This document shows, in pieces, positions 11,440 through 22,735 of a stretch of 64,000 bases of DNA. The first letter of the stretch is position 1. The number at the start of each line of letters is the position of its first letter. Origin of the DNA: Druceiella hillmani (taxonomy: Eukaryota > Arthropoda > Insecta > Lepidoptera > Hepialidae); the NCBI GenBank assembly GCA_039881145.1, contig JAYKKI010000088.1, positions 5,622,001 to 5,686,000 on the forward strand, in the 5' to 3' direction. The position numbers and the translations under genes are program-made. The notes under the pieces were generated by a model. That model searched no databases. It saw nothing but the letters and a program-made list of their open reading frames with translations, and was not told the origin of the DNA.

Positions 11440-11900
11440 TTTTTAAATATAGCCTTTACAGTCTTTTTACTTCTTATGGTACAAATCTGAAGTTTACATC
11501 GTTACATATATTTATAACGCTACAAAGTTGTGGAATGAAATGTATATTAACAATTTTTGTAGTGATTTTTCGCTACATGGAGGGTGAGAGTGATTTTTTT
11601 TTATTTACACTTTGCTTTATGTAGGTATCATTGAATAGATATTTCAAAAGTTTTGGAGTACGTGATTAATACTTTTTTGATACGAAAAGCCATTTCTGAA
11701 ATATTAGGCTTTCAAATGATCATTTTTGTTAGAGTTACTTGTTCCTACCGCCTGTAGGCTAAACCGTTGGTTTTGAATTTCTGAAAATTATTCAAAACAA
11801 TAATATATATAACGTGAACTGGACCTTTGACATTAAATGAAAACTTAGTCAATGCTAGTTATAATAAATATTTTAAAATAGTGAACAAATATGCCAAGAA
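11440..11900 (+). repeat. Lepidopteran-type interspersed repeat, part A (M1)
   Basis: Runs through 'ttatttacactttgctttatgtagg.atcattgaatagatatttcaaaagttttggag', 'ttttgatacg', 'attaggctttcaaatgatcatttttgttagag' and 'gcctgtaggctaaaccgttgg'. The same series recurs in every module. It matches the general layout of a long noncoding element common in Lepidoptera. Confidence 0.6.
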
Positions 11901-12016
11901 TAATAATTTTTCTTAACAAATTAAAAACGGCATAATGGCAAACAATTATAACAAATTAAATAGCACTTTATTATAAACAAAACATAAACACCATTCGCAA
12001 TATTTATGTCACTGAC

Positions 12017-12130
12017 CTTACCAAACGGCAACGGCGCGCGGTTGTTCTCCCTTTTTCCGCGGTTGTTCTTCCCGTTTGTTCTTTGGTAGTGGTTCCTTTT
12101 GTCGGCACCGGTAACAAAACAGCGTGGCAT
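12017..12130 (-). CDS. GC-rich first-exon candidate, weakly THAP-like
   Basis: From an ATG in a good context (gaaacatgcc) 38 codons run, unbroken and far richer in GC than their surroundings, to a strong splice donor (aag followed by gtcagt). The peptide begins MPRCFVTGADKR and is rich in Asn, Lys and Arg (RGKRENNRAPLPFGK at its end). The start 'MPxC-x4-' recalls THAP zinc-finger proteins, but the second cysteine is Ala here and no later Cys or His pair can be checked. THAP assignment is therefore only a suggestion. Translation past the donor gives an AT-rich tail that is probably intron. No sister copy is seen in the other modules. No promoter or downstream exon was identified. Confidence 0.45.
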
Positions 12131-12604
12131 GTTTCAAATTAAATATATAGTGCTTAAAATTATAAACCGCTTAAAACTATTCCTGTGACTAAACTACTGA
12201 ATTTTCTTAATTGATTTTTGGTGTACGGTTAACAAATATCATGTAATATTTGAAGATTAATTTAATGTCGAAAGTTCGAACCCACGCTGTATAACAAAAT
12301 TAAAGGCAAAATAAACATTGCTAAGTTGACTATAAGGGTTTACAAATAACAATCGACCAACTGTCTAGTAAAAATTTTATAGAATTTGCCTACAAAAGAC
12401 TTAAATTTAATGCAAAAATAATTTATAATAACGTTTTATTTTTTTAGTGTCCAGTTTGTTATAATAACTCTCATGTAAATTAAGCTAAGTCTGATAAGCA
12501 GCCATATTAAAGATACACATTCGTCATTTACGTGCTTGGAGTATGTTATACCTTAATTAACTTGTAAGTCATAGTACATATTAATCTATTATTATACATA
12601 TTAG

Positions 12605-12642
<38 letters not shown>

Positions 12643-12644
12643 TA
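12605..12644. repeat. Poly(A) plus TA microsatellite
   Basis: An A run of 16 is followed by a TA run. The flanking sequence matches 19,640-19,880 in M2, which has its own, longer TA/TG array at the equivalent site. Confidence 0.9.
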
Positions 12645-13631
12645 CCTATAATACCTATTAACATTTATTGTGCTCATTTTTTTTGTAGAAAATTCTTTGT
12701 GAAACCGGTGCTGTCTTCTGTTTTCTATAATTTATAATTTAAAGTTCTTCCCAGAGTGTACGGTATTTACGAGTTCGAGCTGCTTCAGATTGACATTACC
12801 ACTGTTTGTCACTGTTGATTATTAATATTATGTTGATAAAACTTTATTCACACCATCTTGTAATTAAGCCACAAACATAATAAACATAAAATTTATACAT
12901 AATAAATACAAAATATTAATAATATTTCAATGTATTGTTTTATTAACTTATTTTTTTTAAGGCGCTGTTCGTTATTTCCTAAACATAATTAATAGCGCCA
13001 CCTACAGTCTGTGATATGAATTTCAACTTTAATGTCATTATATATTGTTTGTATAAATTGAATGATAAGTGGTCTGAGAATAGCATTATATCTCACTGAA
13101 GCGCTATGGAATTAATATTCTCAATTTTGAAGATTAGTGGAATTGAATGTTTCGTTAATATTAAGTCAAACAGACGTCATCTTTATGATTCGTTTTAAAA
13201 TGTAATTTTGATATTTTCTAACTTTTGTTATTCACATTTATATTCATATATTTGTTGAGCGTGGTATATTTAATTATAAATATTTATATGTCATTATTGT
13301 TTTCCTAAAAAGTTCCAGTCATTTTATCCATTTCCTCTGATAAAAAAGGACAATATCATATATAATGACGTGGAAACAAAACACAAGTAAAAAACAAACG
13401 CTTTAATGAACAAAGTAAAATGAGTTCAAAGCTAAAAAAGGCAGCTGTTACACTGTGTCCCTGACACATGTCCTGTGAAGAGAAACCTTTTAATATTGTA
13501 GCCCATCTGGTAGCCGCCCAACAGGAAAGTAACTTCGTTCGCTTCGTTCAATCCAGTAACGAAAATGTTATGAAAATAGGTTTTCTTTCAAAGTATAATT
13601 GTGATAACGATTTGATGTTGATTATTTAAAC

Positions 13632-13632
<1 letters not shown>

Positions 13633-13709
<77 letters not shown>
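13633..13709. repeat. TA/CA microsatellite
   Basis: TA, then about eight CA units, then TA and TG interruptions. The overlapping ORF 13,695-13,898 starts inside it and is not supported. Confidence 0.95.
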
Positions 13710-13789
13710 CGAATTTATACTATATCCATTAAACTTTTTATTGAAATTATTCTTATTCTTCACCATGGAAGTATATCGCCTGGTATATC

Positions 13790-14640
13790 TTATCGTGGAA
13801 AATTCAATAAACTTCTAGTGACACTGTTTTTGGTAATTTTGAATTTAGTAATTTTATGGTTAGGGAAGGAGGGGTGTTTCATTTTTGGGACTTTCTGAAA
13901 GATATCTTTTCGGAATATTTTACATAAAATTCTGAAAAATAAAGTTTGGAAATTTTTAAAACTCGCATTTTCAATTCATATTTGTCCCCCTTTAAAATTT
14001 CAATTTGAATATTTTTGTGCGTTGGGTATTATGATATATGTGAGTTATTCACTCTGCTAAATACCGCTTTAAGCCTCTACTTAAAACGGTTTTCAGAAAA
14101 ATAGCTTATAGGGAGATGGACTTGTGCGTGATCTTATACGGATTTCGCTTGAGCTTCGGAACTCTGTAATGACTTCTTATACCCTACAGCCCTTCACTAG
14201 AACCCCATTGCTAATTAGAAAATAAACCGAATAGTCATGTTGCACATATTAATACATAATTAAATACGTAATCCAAAAATATGAAAAGTATTGTTGTATT
14301 CCTCATAACAAACCCTTATAAGTCACGCTCCACATGTTGCAAGAAATGAAAAAAAATTGGGCATTTTATTCACCATAGTTTTAATCCTTGTAGGAATATA
14401 TTAACAAAGTTTGTTTATGCAAAATATAGAGACTAATAAGTGTAACTACGTAAAATTTTCTACGTCGCATAGTTTCAAGGAAAATAGGGAGTGACCGAAG
14501 TGCAAAGAGGCATGTGAATGATTCTATAAGTCTTCCGTTTTTCATTTTGAGGTAAGGAATCGTAAAAGTTGCGAAAATCATTGGACAGGAAGAAATTGAA
14601 TTTTTTATTCTCATTCTGTGTAAAATGACTCGAAGATCAG
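13790..14640 (+). repeat. Lepidopteran-type interspersed repeat, part B (M1/M2 junction)
   Basis: Contains 'aaacggttttcagaaaaatagct', 'gatggacttgtgcgtgatc' and the end 'gtgaatgattctataagtc.tccgtttttcattttgagg', the classic lepidopteran repeat ending. Equivalents lie at 20.27-21.0, 34.37-35.04, 41.06-41.80, 54.85-56.05 and 62.52-63.2 kb. Confidence 0.65.
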
Positions 14641-14956
14641 AACATATAATATGGCTGAGAATAATTATATGAAGTTGTAAAATAGAAAGATTTTTTTTAA
14701 ATCACTTTTTTGGTTCAGACTTTAAGTTGTGGTTTAACTTATAACTTACTCACACGTTTTTTTTATTATGAGTCTTATAGATCATATTAGAGCTTTAGAG
14801 TCAATTCCCTTAAAATTTTTAGTGATGTTTTTGATGAAATCGATTGGTTAAATAGAATAATAAAAATGAAAAAGGTAAGTAAGTTGTGGTGGGACATTCG
14901 ACAGAAGTGAAGCTTCTTACACTTTTCTGTATAAACGTTAAATGGTAGAATATTTC

Positions 14957-15036
14957 TAACCCTTTCTCCCCTTACCCCTCTACCCCTCTCACCTCTTCTC
15001 CTCACCCGATCCCCTTTCCTCTCCTTCAATACCTCC
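14957..15036. repeat. Polypyrimidine tract (M2)
   Basis: Almost pure C/T on the + strand, with blocks such as cccttacccctctacccctc. It is far richer in C than its surroundings. Equivalents are at 35,064-35,168 and 56,318-56,480. Confidence 0.85.
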
Positions 15037-15749
15037 TAGGAAACTTTTTATTTTCATTATTAGAAAAGTTTCTGAATAATAAATATGACTAATATGAAAA
15101 CAAATATCTAAACAAGTATTATCTACGCATTGTACAAGTTATCTAGTAATGCATGTAAATCCAATAAAATTTGCCCAGGTGGTAGGAGAGGACGCTGGTA
15201 CGGTTAAGGCAATAATAAAACTGGAAATCAATTTTTTTTGTCGTTAATCAAGTAATGTTATTGATTCAAATACACATAAAGTAAATTAAAATTTTATTAT
15301 TATACTATAGGATATATACAGTCAATAAAAATAAATGACTTACAGTTAATTACTTTATTTTTATCTTCTCAAACTTATTGTCTCTGTCCCAAGGAATACA
15401 CAATCATTCACGAAATATGCAAATTTATGAAACTAATTTGTAATTTTGAACCAGTATTGAGTGTTATTAAAATTAAGAATTATTTTGATTCGACTACAAA
15501 AAAAAATAAGATTTGCTAATGTTGGTAAAAATTTAATTACTTTGTAATTCTATTGATGGAATTTTTTTTCTTCGAGTGTTTTAATATGTTTTCCTGTTTC
15601 TCTTTCTCTGTCTTTTTTATCTGCCGTTTTACTCCTGACTATATACTTACAAATCGAGGTATAGATCGCCAAAGAAGTTTCACTTCTATCACGTGAGTTG
15701 TACGCGGTCAAATTGTTTACACTAAACGAGACTATAGGACACAATAAAT

Positions 15750-16045
15750 CAAATTGAAGTAATTTATTTAAAAAAGTGCTCACAATTACGAAGAAATGAC
15801 AAGTTGTTAGTTTATTTAATAAAAGCAAGAATGCGACGTGTAGAAGTATATCATCGTCGCTTTGCGCCCGTTGCCGCGTGATGACACGGTCGCCGGTCAC
15901 GCGGAACGCCGCACCAAATCTATACAATTCCTCGTAAAAATATTTTCTCTCAAGTGCCAAACTGTAACAAACTTTTTTTTGCATTTGTTGAAATCATTAC
16001 TGAACTTTTTAATACAATTTAGTTTCACAGGACCGCATTGTTGTG
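15750..16045. repeat. CpG-rich conserved block, M2 copy
   Basis: GC-rich core (cgcccgttgccgcgtgatg). The largest ORF of the window, 144 codons on the - strand (15,550-15,984), crosses it. Only its first 40 or so residues overlap conserved DNA, and M1 and M3 have a two-base length difference there that breaks the frame. I therefore do not call a protein. The right edge is where the 46-bp minisatellite begins. Confidence 0.6.
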
Positions 16046-17172
16046 CGCTCTCCATTCATTAACACTTTACTAGTTTATTAGTTACTAGATGCGCTCTCCA
16101 TTAATTAACACTTTACTAGTTTACTAGTTACTAGATGCGCTCTCCATTCATTAACACTTTACTAGTTTACTAGTTACTAGATGCGCTCTCCATTAATTAA
16201 CACTTTACTAGTTTACTAGTTACTAGATGCGCTCTCCATTCATTAACACTTTACTAGTTTACTAGTTACTAGATGCGCTCTCCATTCATTAACACTTTAC
16301 TAGTTTACTAGTTACTAGATGCGCTCTCCATTCATTAACACTTTACTAGTTTATTAGTTACTAGATGCGCTCTCCATTAATTAACACTTTACTAGTTTAC
16401 TAGTTACTAGATGCGCTCTCCATTCTTTATCACTTTACTAGTTTACTAGTTACTAGATGCGCTCTCCATTCATTAACACTTTACTAGTTTACTAGTTACT
16501 AGATGCGCTCTCCATTAATTAACACTTTACTAGTTTACTAGTTACTAGATGCGCTCTCCATTCATTATCACTTTACTAGTTTGCTAGTTACTAGATGCGC
16601 TCTCCATTATTAACACTTTACTAGTTTACTAGTTACTAGATGCGCTCTCCATTCATTAACACTTTACTAGTTTACTAGTTACTAGATGCGCTCTCCATTA
16701 ATTAACACTTTACTAGTTTACTACTTACTAGATGCGCTCTCCATTCATTAACACTTTACTAGTTTACTAGTTACTAGATGCGCTCTCCATTCATTAACAC
16801 TTTACTAGTTTACTAGTTACTAGATGCGCTCTCCATTAATTAACACTTTACTAGTTTACTAGTTACTAGATGCGCTCTCCATTCATTAACACTTTACTAG
16901 TTTACTAGTTACTAGATGCGCTCTCCATTAATTAACACTTTACTAGTTTACTAGTTACTAGATGCGCTCTCCATTAATTAACACTTTACTAGTTTACTAG
17001 TTACTAGATGCGCTCTCCATTAATTAACACTTTACTAGTTTATTAGTTACTAGATGCGCTCTCCATTAATTAACACTTTACTAGTTTACTAGATACTAGA
17101 TGCGCTCTCCATTCTTAACACTTTACTAGTTTACTAGTTACTATATGCGCTCTCCATTCATTAATAATTTAC
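16044..17172. repeat. Minisatellite, 46-bp unit, 24 full copies plus one partial
   Basis: Each unit starts tgcgctctccatt, has a variable cattaac or aattaac, then cactttactagtttactag and ttactaga. Two main unit types differ at one base (cattcattaac and cattaattaac) and partly alternate, which suggests amplification as pairs. Units of 45 or 44 bases occur near 16,596 and 17,101. Each unit has repeated ACTAGT palindromes. In M3 and M5 the same place holds a single 'cattcgttaacaatttac'. Confidence 0.98.
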
Positions 17173-17252
17173 TACAAATAATAGAAGTTTTTTCTAGTGA
17201 AATGCTAGTAAAAGAAGTGTTAAAAGAAATCGATATTTTGTTTATCATATAT

Positions 17253-17284
17253 TACTATTATTATTATTATTATTATTATTATTC
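17253..17284. repeat. (ATT)n microsatellite
   Basis: About ten ATT units just downstream of the 46-bp array. It is absent from the matching stretch in M1 and M3. Confidence 0.9.
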
Positions 17285-17940
17285 AATACTACAGCTTACT
17301 GATTAATAAATAAAACTTTTGATCATTTTGGGTAAAAGTTCAGTGTACCAACGCCATTTGGAACGAGTCGCATCTGGTACGCAATCTGCATAATGCGAGT
17401 GTTGCTAAAACTTATCAAGTGTTTAAAATTTTTTTTGAGGTACTAAATTCTTAATATTAAAATAAATAATGCAGATTTATTATCAAGCATTGAGAAAATG
17501 TTTGGTAAAGATTTCCCCTTAAGTACACCTGCAAAAGTATTCAGCTGAATCAATATCAGTATCCTGAATTCATGTTGTCTCCTGAAAACTTGTTAACTTT
17601 TAAATAATTAAGAGACTAATCTTTGTGAAGGTGATTTAGGAACCAGAAACAAAATGTATTTCCAAAATGTATTTTTATAGGATTTAAACAATTGAAACTG
17701 AATTAGCCGTATGTGTATACTTAATTTACAAACGGTGACTTATGTCTGCGTTCGTTCTTATTGGAAATGAATATATAGATGTTTTCACCATAAATTATCC
17801 AACAAGTTAATTTTTATTTGACGCATCCTTCATTTTTATTCATACGTTGCGATACCATAATTTTCAAATAACCTGTAAAAATATCAATGGTCAACACAAG
17901 AAAATCTAAAAGAAACTATTAAAACTGGTGCGGTGCGCCG

Positions 17941-18050
17941 TTGACCACAATTCATACGGCCTTTGACGGTGCCGTGTGCATTGCGATGTGGGAATCCGGG
18001 TTCGATTCCCGGTCGCTCATCTAGCTGGACTGGGCTGGTTTATTTTATCA
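17941..18050 (+). mobile_element. Truncated tRNA-derived SINE in M2
   Basis: Head 'ttgaccacaattcatacgg', B box ggttcgattcc, then 'ctggactgggctggttta'. The tail is missing and the sequence passes directly into 'acacacaatggcgatatt' of the promoter block. It sits at the same place as the SINE in M4 and M6. Confidence 0.65.
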
Positions 18051-18235
18051 AAAAAAAACACACACAATGGCGATATTTTTGGGACATGTTCTGAATTACC
18101 CCGTCAATGTGGTTGCTCCAGAGGCGAGGGGGGCGGATGTTGACCTTGATATAAATAGCTCGTTTCGTGTTGAGTCAATATGCAACTACATTAGCTAAAT
18201 GGTGTTGTGAGAGGAAATTATCCATCAATCATTTT
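18050..18235 (+). promoter_or_regulatory. Conserved core-promoter block, M2
   Basis: Contains 'gttgaccttga', a consensus TATA box tataaatag (18,150-18,158), 'tgagtcaat' at the initiator position (18,175-18,179) and a donor-like gtgagagg. The downstream exon found in the other modules is deleted here, so any transcript would differ. Confidence 0.55.
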
Positions 18236-18390
18236 TGTAACTTAATATGTTTTAGTCAATGGTGACTCCAACAAATGAAAATATTACCTAGAAATACCGT
18301 GACAATAGTGCGCAATAGAATAAAGGTATTGAAAATATATTTTTTGTGAAATGTGAAAGATAAAATCATACAGGAAAAGCAAACAAAAGT

Positions 18391-18750
18391 TTGTATATTG
18401 AGAAATAATACCGTAACGAAAATTTAACCACGGCGTTACTGATGAGAATGAACAATGGGTCATTTCCCCTCCACTGACACACATTCAATATGTTAATTAG
18501 TAGTAGACGGTTCGTAAAGTTGAACAACCTGGCTTAAATTTTTTGTTTATTAAGTTTTCTTTATGTAAGTTTGTTTATTCAGAAATAATACCGTAACGTA
18601 TAATGAAACACGTCGTTACTTATGACAATGAGCAATGGATAATTTTACCTCACTAACAGATACTGTATATGTTAGTAAATAGTAGACGGTCAGTAAAGTA
18701 GGACAAGCTTGCTTCAATTATCTTTATGTCTGTAGTCATAGTCAAGCGTA
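18391..18750. repeat. Direct duplication, 180-bp unit, in M2 only
   Basis: 'agaaataataccgtaacg' occurs at 18,401 and 18,581. Both copies continue through 'cg.cgttact.atga.aatga.caatgg', a 'cac' or 'act' followed by 'aacaga.ac', and 'ttagta..tagtagacggt..gtaaagt'. M3-M6 have one copy each (about 32,965, 38,570, 53,220 and 60,090). Confidence 0.85.
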
Positions 18751-19129
18751 ATGTTTATATTTATGTATTAATATTATCATCTCAATTACCATTAAATTTA
18801 CGGTAAATGTCAGTCGTTACCTGGAATCTTAGTAATATTTTATACCAATACAATTTTGCTTTTAAGGTTTTCGTAGTCAAATGTTATACTCTTGTGGTTT
18901 TTTCACCAAACCAAGATATGTGTATGAAATTTTGTAGGCATATGCTATTTTGTAGGCTATGTATCGATGTCAAAAATAAATGTGAATCAAAATTCTAAGA
19001 GTTTTTTTTATTTACCTCGTCTTCATTTAAAATGGGAATTAATTATTTTATCATAAGCCTTCAAATAGACGACCATTAGATAATTCGTTTAAAATTATGG
19101 CCCTAGCACAATTTTTAATTTTTTAATTT

Positions 19130-19560
19130 TGTGATATGACAAGGTTCTATTTAACATTTGCTATTTTATTTTTAAGGTTCCTAAACCACGTTAAAAATCC
19201 ATATAGTTTCACCACGTCCGTCTGTTTGTTTGCACGTAACAGCCGTTTTACTCTTTTAATTTTTTTTAAATATTATATATCCTTAAATATTTAAAAATGA
19301 TATGGAATCGTCGCAGTGAAAGTTCTACTCCTACCCAGCCGGTTTATTACTTTTAAGTTTTGTTTGTGAAATATTAAACAATATGAACGCCCTCTAATTT
19401 TTCGAAAACTGGATTTGAAAATTCTGAAAAATATGATAAAAAATCTGAAAAAAGGTTTGATTTCAAATTCCAATTGGAATTATTATGGTTAACTCGCATC
19501 ACTATTTTTAAAGGAGTCTTGTTTTAAGTGCGTCCGGGCACGCATTTAGCTGGTTTATTT
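19130..19560 (+). repeat. Lepidopteran-type interspersed repeat, part A (M2, shortened)
   Basis: Begins with 'ttctatttaacatttgc' and 'aggttcctaaaccacgt', then 'ccgtctgtttgtttgcacg', and ends 'aagtgcgtccgggcacgcatttagctggttta', the typical lepidopteran element end. The middle part seen in M4 and M6 is missing. Confidence 0.65.
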
Positions 19561-19704
19561 TTATTAAAACCTTATTTCAATATTTTACTGTTTTTCAATC
19601 ACAATAATAATATATAAGGAAGAAAGATTTATATATTAAATATCTATTTTTTATAACATCTGACTCTGTCCAATAAAGTTAAGTCTTGTAAGCAGAAATA
19701 TTGA

Positions 19705-19706
<2 letters not shown>

Positions 19707-19752
<46 letters not shown>

Positions 19753-19761
19753 ATATATATT

Positions 19762-19816
<55 letters not shown>
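19707..19816. repeat. (TA)n(TG)n(TA)n microsatellite
   Basis: About 110 bases of TA with a central TG block. Two - strand ORFs (19,644-19,880 and 19,651-19,833) are Tyr-Ile translations of it and are discarded. Confidence 0.97.
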
Positions 19817-19818
<2 letters not shown>

Positions 19819-20269
19819 GCATGCTCCACGCACTCGGTGTCCTGATTAACTTGTAGGTTATGGTATATATTTATTTGCAATTTAAGTATCTGTTATTATT
19901 ATTTTCCTAAATAAATTACACCCATTTAATCTATTTCCATTGAAAAAAAAACAATATAAATCCTTTTTGAAATCTCTCTGTGATACAAAGTCACGTGGAA
20001 ACAAAGCGCAAATAAAATTCGTTTTAATGAACGAAGTAACATGAGTTCAAAGCAAAAAAGGCAGCGGTTATGCTCTGCTCCTGTCGCGTGTCCTGTAAGG
20101 GGGATCCCGGGCAATATTTCTGCACGTCTGTTAACCCTTTAATGTAACTGCACTCGCTTCATTTAATTATCTTAATACGTTTTTGTTGAAATGGTTTTTT
20201 TTTCAAATTTATCTGATTTGTTAAAAAAAACTTGATAAGCACGAGAAACTGTGCACACAGACATAATAT

Positions 20270-21010
20270 TCATAGCCACAGTTTTTGGAAAAAATTTAAG
20301 TAAACTTCAAATAAGGTTACTTTTTCGTTGTTTCGAATTCAGCAGTTTGGTAGTTAGAGAATGAGGAGGGGTGATTATTTTTTTGGACATTATGCATAAT
20401 ATTTCTTATAACTTGCATTTCCAATGTATATTTATCCCCTCTGCAACTTTCTTATGACATTTTTTCAGTGTTAGCTCTTTAGGTATATGGGGGTTTGTTG
20501 ACTATGACAAATTTCAAGTTTCTATCTATAACGGTTTTTGAGATAAACAGCTCTAACCGCGAGAGAGCGCATAGTGCGTGATCATAAACGGATTTCGCAT
20601 AGTTCCTTTTTAGGTCCAGAATTCTGTATAGGCTTCTTGCCCCCATTGGTTATTAGCGAAGAATTGTACAGCCAATTTGCGCATGCTAATTCATATGTAG
20701 ATATGCAATTTAAAATAATGAAAAATATTTTTGTATTAATGAGAAAATGCCCTTTAAATGATGCCCTATGTATAGCATAAAATAAAAAAATGTTTAGTGA
20801 TTTATTTATATTTTAATTCTAAAAAGATATTTTATCGGCCAACATATTTCGCATATGTTGGTTAATAAAATATCATCATGCCAAATTTATATTTTATACG
20901 TTACAGTATCTGAGAAAATCGACTGTGACAGATTGACTGACAAGCACGTGAGTGATCGTGAGCCTCACCAGGCTTTAGTTTTTCTTTTTAAGATACGTAT
21001 CGAAAAAATT
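20270..21010 (+). repeat. Lepidopteran-type interspersed repeat, part B (M2)
   Basis: Starts 'atagccacagtttttggaaa', passes 'gagatataaacagct'-type and 'gtgcgtgatcataaacggatttcg' landmarks and ends 'gacagattgactgacaagcacgtgagtgatcgtgagc'. It matches 41,060-41,800 and 62,520-63,200. The ORF 20,574-20,780 lies within it. Confidence 0.65.
20826..20874. repeat. Imperfect hairpin, 22-base arms
   Basis: 'gatatttta' and 'ccaacatat' pair with 'atatgttgg' and 'taaaatatc' around a 5-base loop (ttcgc). Three bases in the middle of each arm do not pair. The sister modules show no equivalent stem at this place. Confidence 0.8.
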
Positions 21011-21718
21011 CAATAGTTAAGTTCATTTCTGTTATAATAATTTTTTGTTTATATAACAACTATAAACGACTTAAGGAAAACAGCTGAGGATAATTGACTA
21101 CAAGAAATAGTAAAATAAAATAATTTTTTAAAAACAAATTTTAAATTCAAGCGCTAAATCGTGATTTTGATCGACACACACGTGCATGCGTTTATTTTTC
21201 ATTTCGAGACTGGTACATTTTCATTCAAAATCTCAACGTATATTTTTAACGGAATCGATTGGTTAAGCAGAAGGTGAAAAATAAAAAAAAACACACAGAA
21301 ATGTGAGTTGAAATTTTTTTTCTTCATGTAATATTTTTCCAAGCAAGTTCTTAATTATCAATGAAAAATATTTGCCCTTTTTCACAATTTCGAAAACTAT
21401 CTGTCAGAAAAAAAATGAAGGTTAATCATGTCACTATCGTTCAAAAATTATCAGTGTCGCATTATCTGAGATTTGTTTGGTAATTTATTTGTCTAATATA
21501 AAATTACTACCAAAATATGAATGGTAACAAAAATATAATGATGTCTGAAATTCTTTATGTTTAAAACCCATCTTCCTTTTTGTCGTCTACTCATTATCAA
21601 GTATCGTGTCCAGTTGGAGTCTACTGTCAGGATATATTACAGAATAGATTAACTATTATTATATAGAGAAACTGTATAAACGACTCTAACTAGAATTTTA
21701 TATTTGTGGCTGCTTTGT

Positions 21719-21892
21719 AAGTCAAAAAGGAACATTTACACCGCTGGTGAAAAAGTTACGTGAAAGTTATTTCAGCTTTCCCGTAAGACAAAACAGAAAA
21801 GTATATAATTATCAAAACTACAGCATGACACGTATATGCTTCAAACTGGGTAAGTTACAGAGTTTTCGACGTAAATATTCTGGAATTTCAAT
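21719..21892 (-). pseudogene. Inverted relic of the 'IPEYLRR' terminal exon
   Basis: The reverse strand reads IEIPEYLRRKL and, ending in a stop at 21,818-21,820, HIRVML. Beyond the stop it continues as 'agctgaaataactttc' and 'gtaactttttcaccagcg'. The same exon plus 3' flank occurs in direct orientation at 23,826 and 43,905. This copy is more diverged and has lost 'YPVGEPKHV'. The + strand ORF 21,747-21,941 is its shadow. The protein family is not recognised. Confidence 0.5.
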
Positions 21893-22269
21893 GATTTGGG
21901 TGAAACCAAAAAGAACGGATCGAAGTATTATTTTTGTTTAACCAATGCAAATAATGTCACCATGGACACAAAGAATAAATGTACGTAACTAAATTGGCTA
22001 AAGACAATATGAATGACAAACAGATTTGGATACATGACCTATGCGAGAACTATCTCAAAGCTCTGACCTAAATGAAGGCCCGATGGAGGTAGATATTGTC
22101 GGGGCTTATTAATATACCAGAAGCTATTAACAAACTGGAACGGTATTTTAACATATGGAAGCAATAGACAGAACTTCTGATATTTGTCTCGAAAGGCTGG
22201 GATTTGAAGGCTGAGAAGAAATAGATTATTTCCACCATCATCGTGATTAGCTATATAAATTTTCCTTAC

Positions 22270-22464
22270 AGGAGTGCAACTTGGTATTTTGTATCGAATT
22301 TAACATTGCACTCGAAATATTGGGTCCGTAATACAGATTTGGGAATTAGAGTTTTTCCGTTCCTTTCGAAGCTGGTTTGTGGGATTGCTCCGATGTACCG
22401 CATTAGATTGACTTTACCAAAGCAACAACGTCATTGTAGTTTATTTACGTTATCTGTATCATAA
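22270..22464 (+). CDS. Possible unassigned exon in the single-copy spacer
   Basis: A frame with GC content above the background opens right after an acceptor-like 'ttttccttacag' and runs to a stop at 22,462. It starts SATWYFVSNLTLHSKYWV and includes VCGIAPMYRIRLTLPKQQ. The other five frames are interrupted in this stretch. The segment is not present in the 42.4-43.0 kb spacer, so there is no paralog to test it. An in-frame ATG lies just upstream (22,243). No known domain is recognised. Confidence 0.3.
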   Translation, partial: RSATWYFVSNLTLHSKYWVRNTDLGIRVFPFLSKLVCGIAPMYRIRLTLPKQQRHCSLFTLSVS

Positions 22465-22735
22465 GGACCTTAAAGTAAATTGGAGCTAAATATGTATAAT
22501 TAAAATACAGTTTTAATTTTTACGTGTGACAGTACCTAGGTCCATAGTTATCTTAAATAAATTTAAACTTTTATTTATTTATTTATATGTTTGCACCAAT
22601 TAAGCTTATTGTAAATACAACATTAGCGTTTAAGATTATTGTATGTGAATGATACCCATTATCAAAATTATCACTTGATATTTTTGAATGGAAAAGCGTT
22701 CTCTCAATAAGTTCGCAAAGGATTTTCATTCGTGA

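Larger units (their letters stand above)
3300..13560 (+). repeat. Module M1 of the six-copy array (diverged, expanded)
   Basis: The order of landmarks matches M3 and M5: 'ctctagcagaaatga' (3367), a GC-rich block around 4000-4170, 'gttaaagtggataaaat' (6168), the CpG-rich block near 6.95 kb, the promoter block near 8.2 kb, an exon-like segment near 8.75 kb, the 9.1-10.1 kb stretch, a lepidopteran-type repeat near 11.5-11.9 kb and the closing 'aggcagctgttacactg..tgtcc' block at 13.44 kb. Identity to M3 is only moderate and indels are common. M1 carries extra sequence (17-mer array, THAP-like exon region), which makes it about 10 kb long. The limits are approximate and set by landmarks. Confidence 0.75.
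13560..21640 (+). repeat. Module M2 of the six-copy array (diverged)
   Basis: Equivalent to M4 and M6. Landmarks in order are: 'gtggaaaattcaataaa' (13.79 kb), 'gagttattcactctgct' (14.04 kb), a polypyrimidine tract (14.96 kb), the CpG-rich block (15.85 kb), 'agttcagtgtaccaacgcc' (17.34 kb), SINE (17.94 kb), promoter block (18.15 kb), the 180-bp duplicated landmark (18.4 kb), lepidopteran-type repeat (19.1-19.56 kb), 'ggcagcggttatgctctg' (20.06 kb) and the closing segment to 21.64 kb. About 2.2 kb present in M4 between the promoter and the 180-bp landmark, including the exon-like segment, is missing. Confidence 0.75.

Noticed and set aside
15550..15984. Longest ORF in the window (144 codons, - strand)
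   Set aside because: Its frame is not kept in the equivalent DNA of M1, M3 or M5, where length differences of two bases break it, and the last two thirds lie in sequence with no sign of coding.
16044..17172. CRISPR array
   Set aside because: The units are head-to-tail with no unique spacers, and the genome is eukaryotic.
19644..19880. Tyr-Ile repeat ORFs
   Set aside because: Translations of a TA microsatellite. The same holds for the ORFs at 5,083-5,310 and 35,392-35,796.
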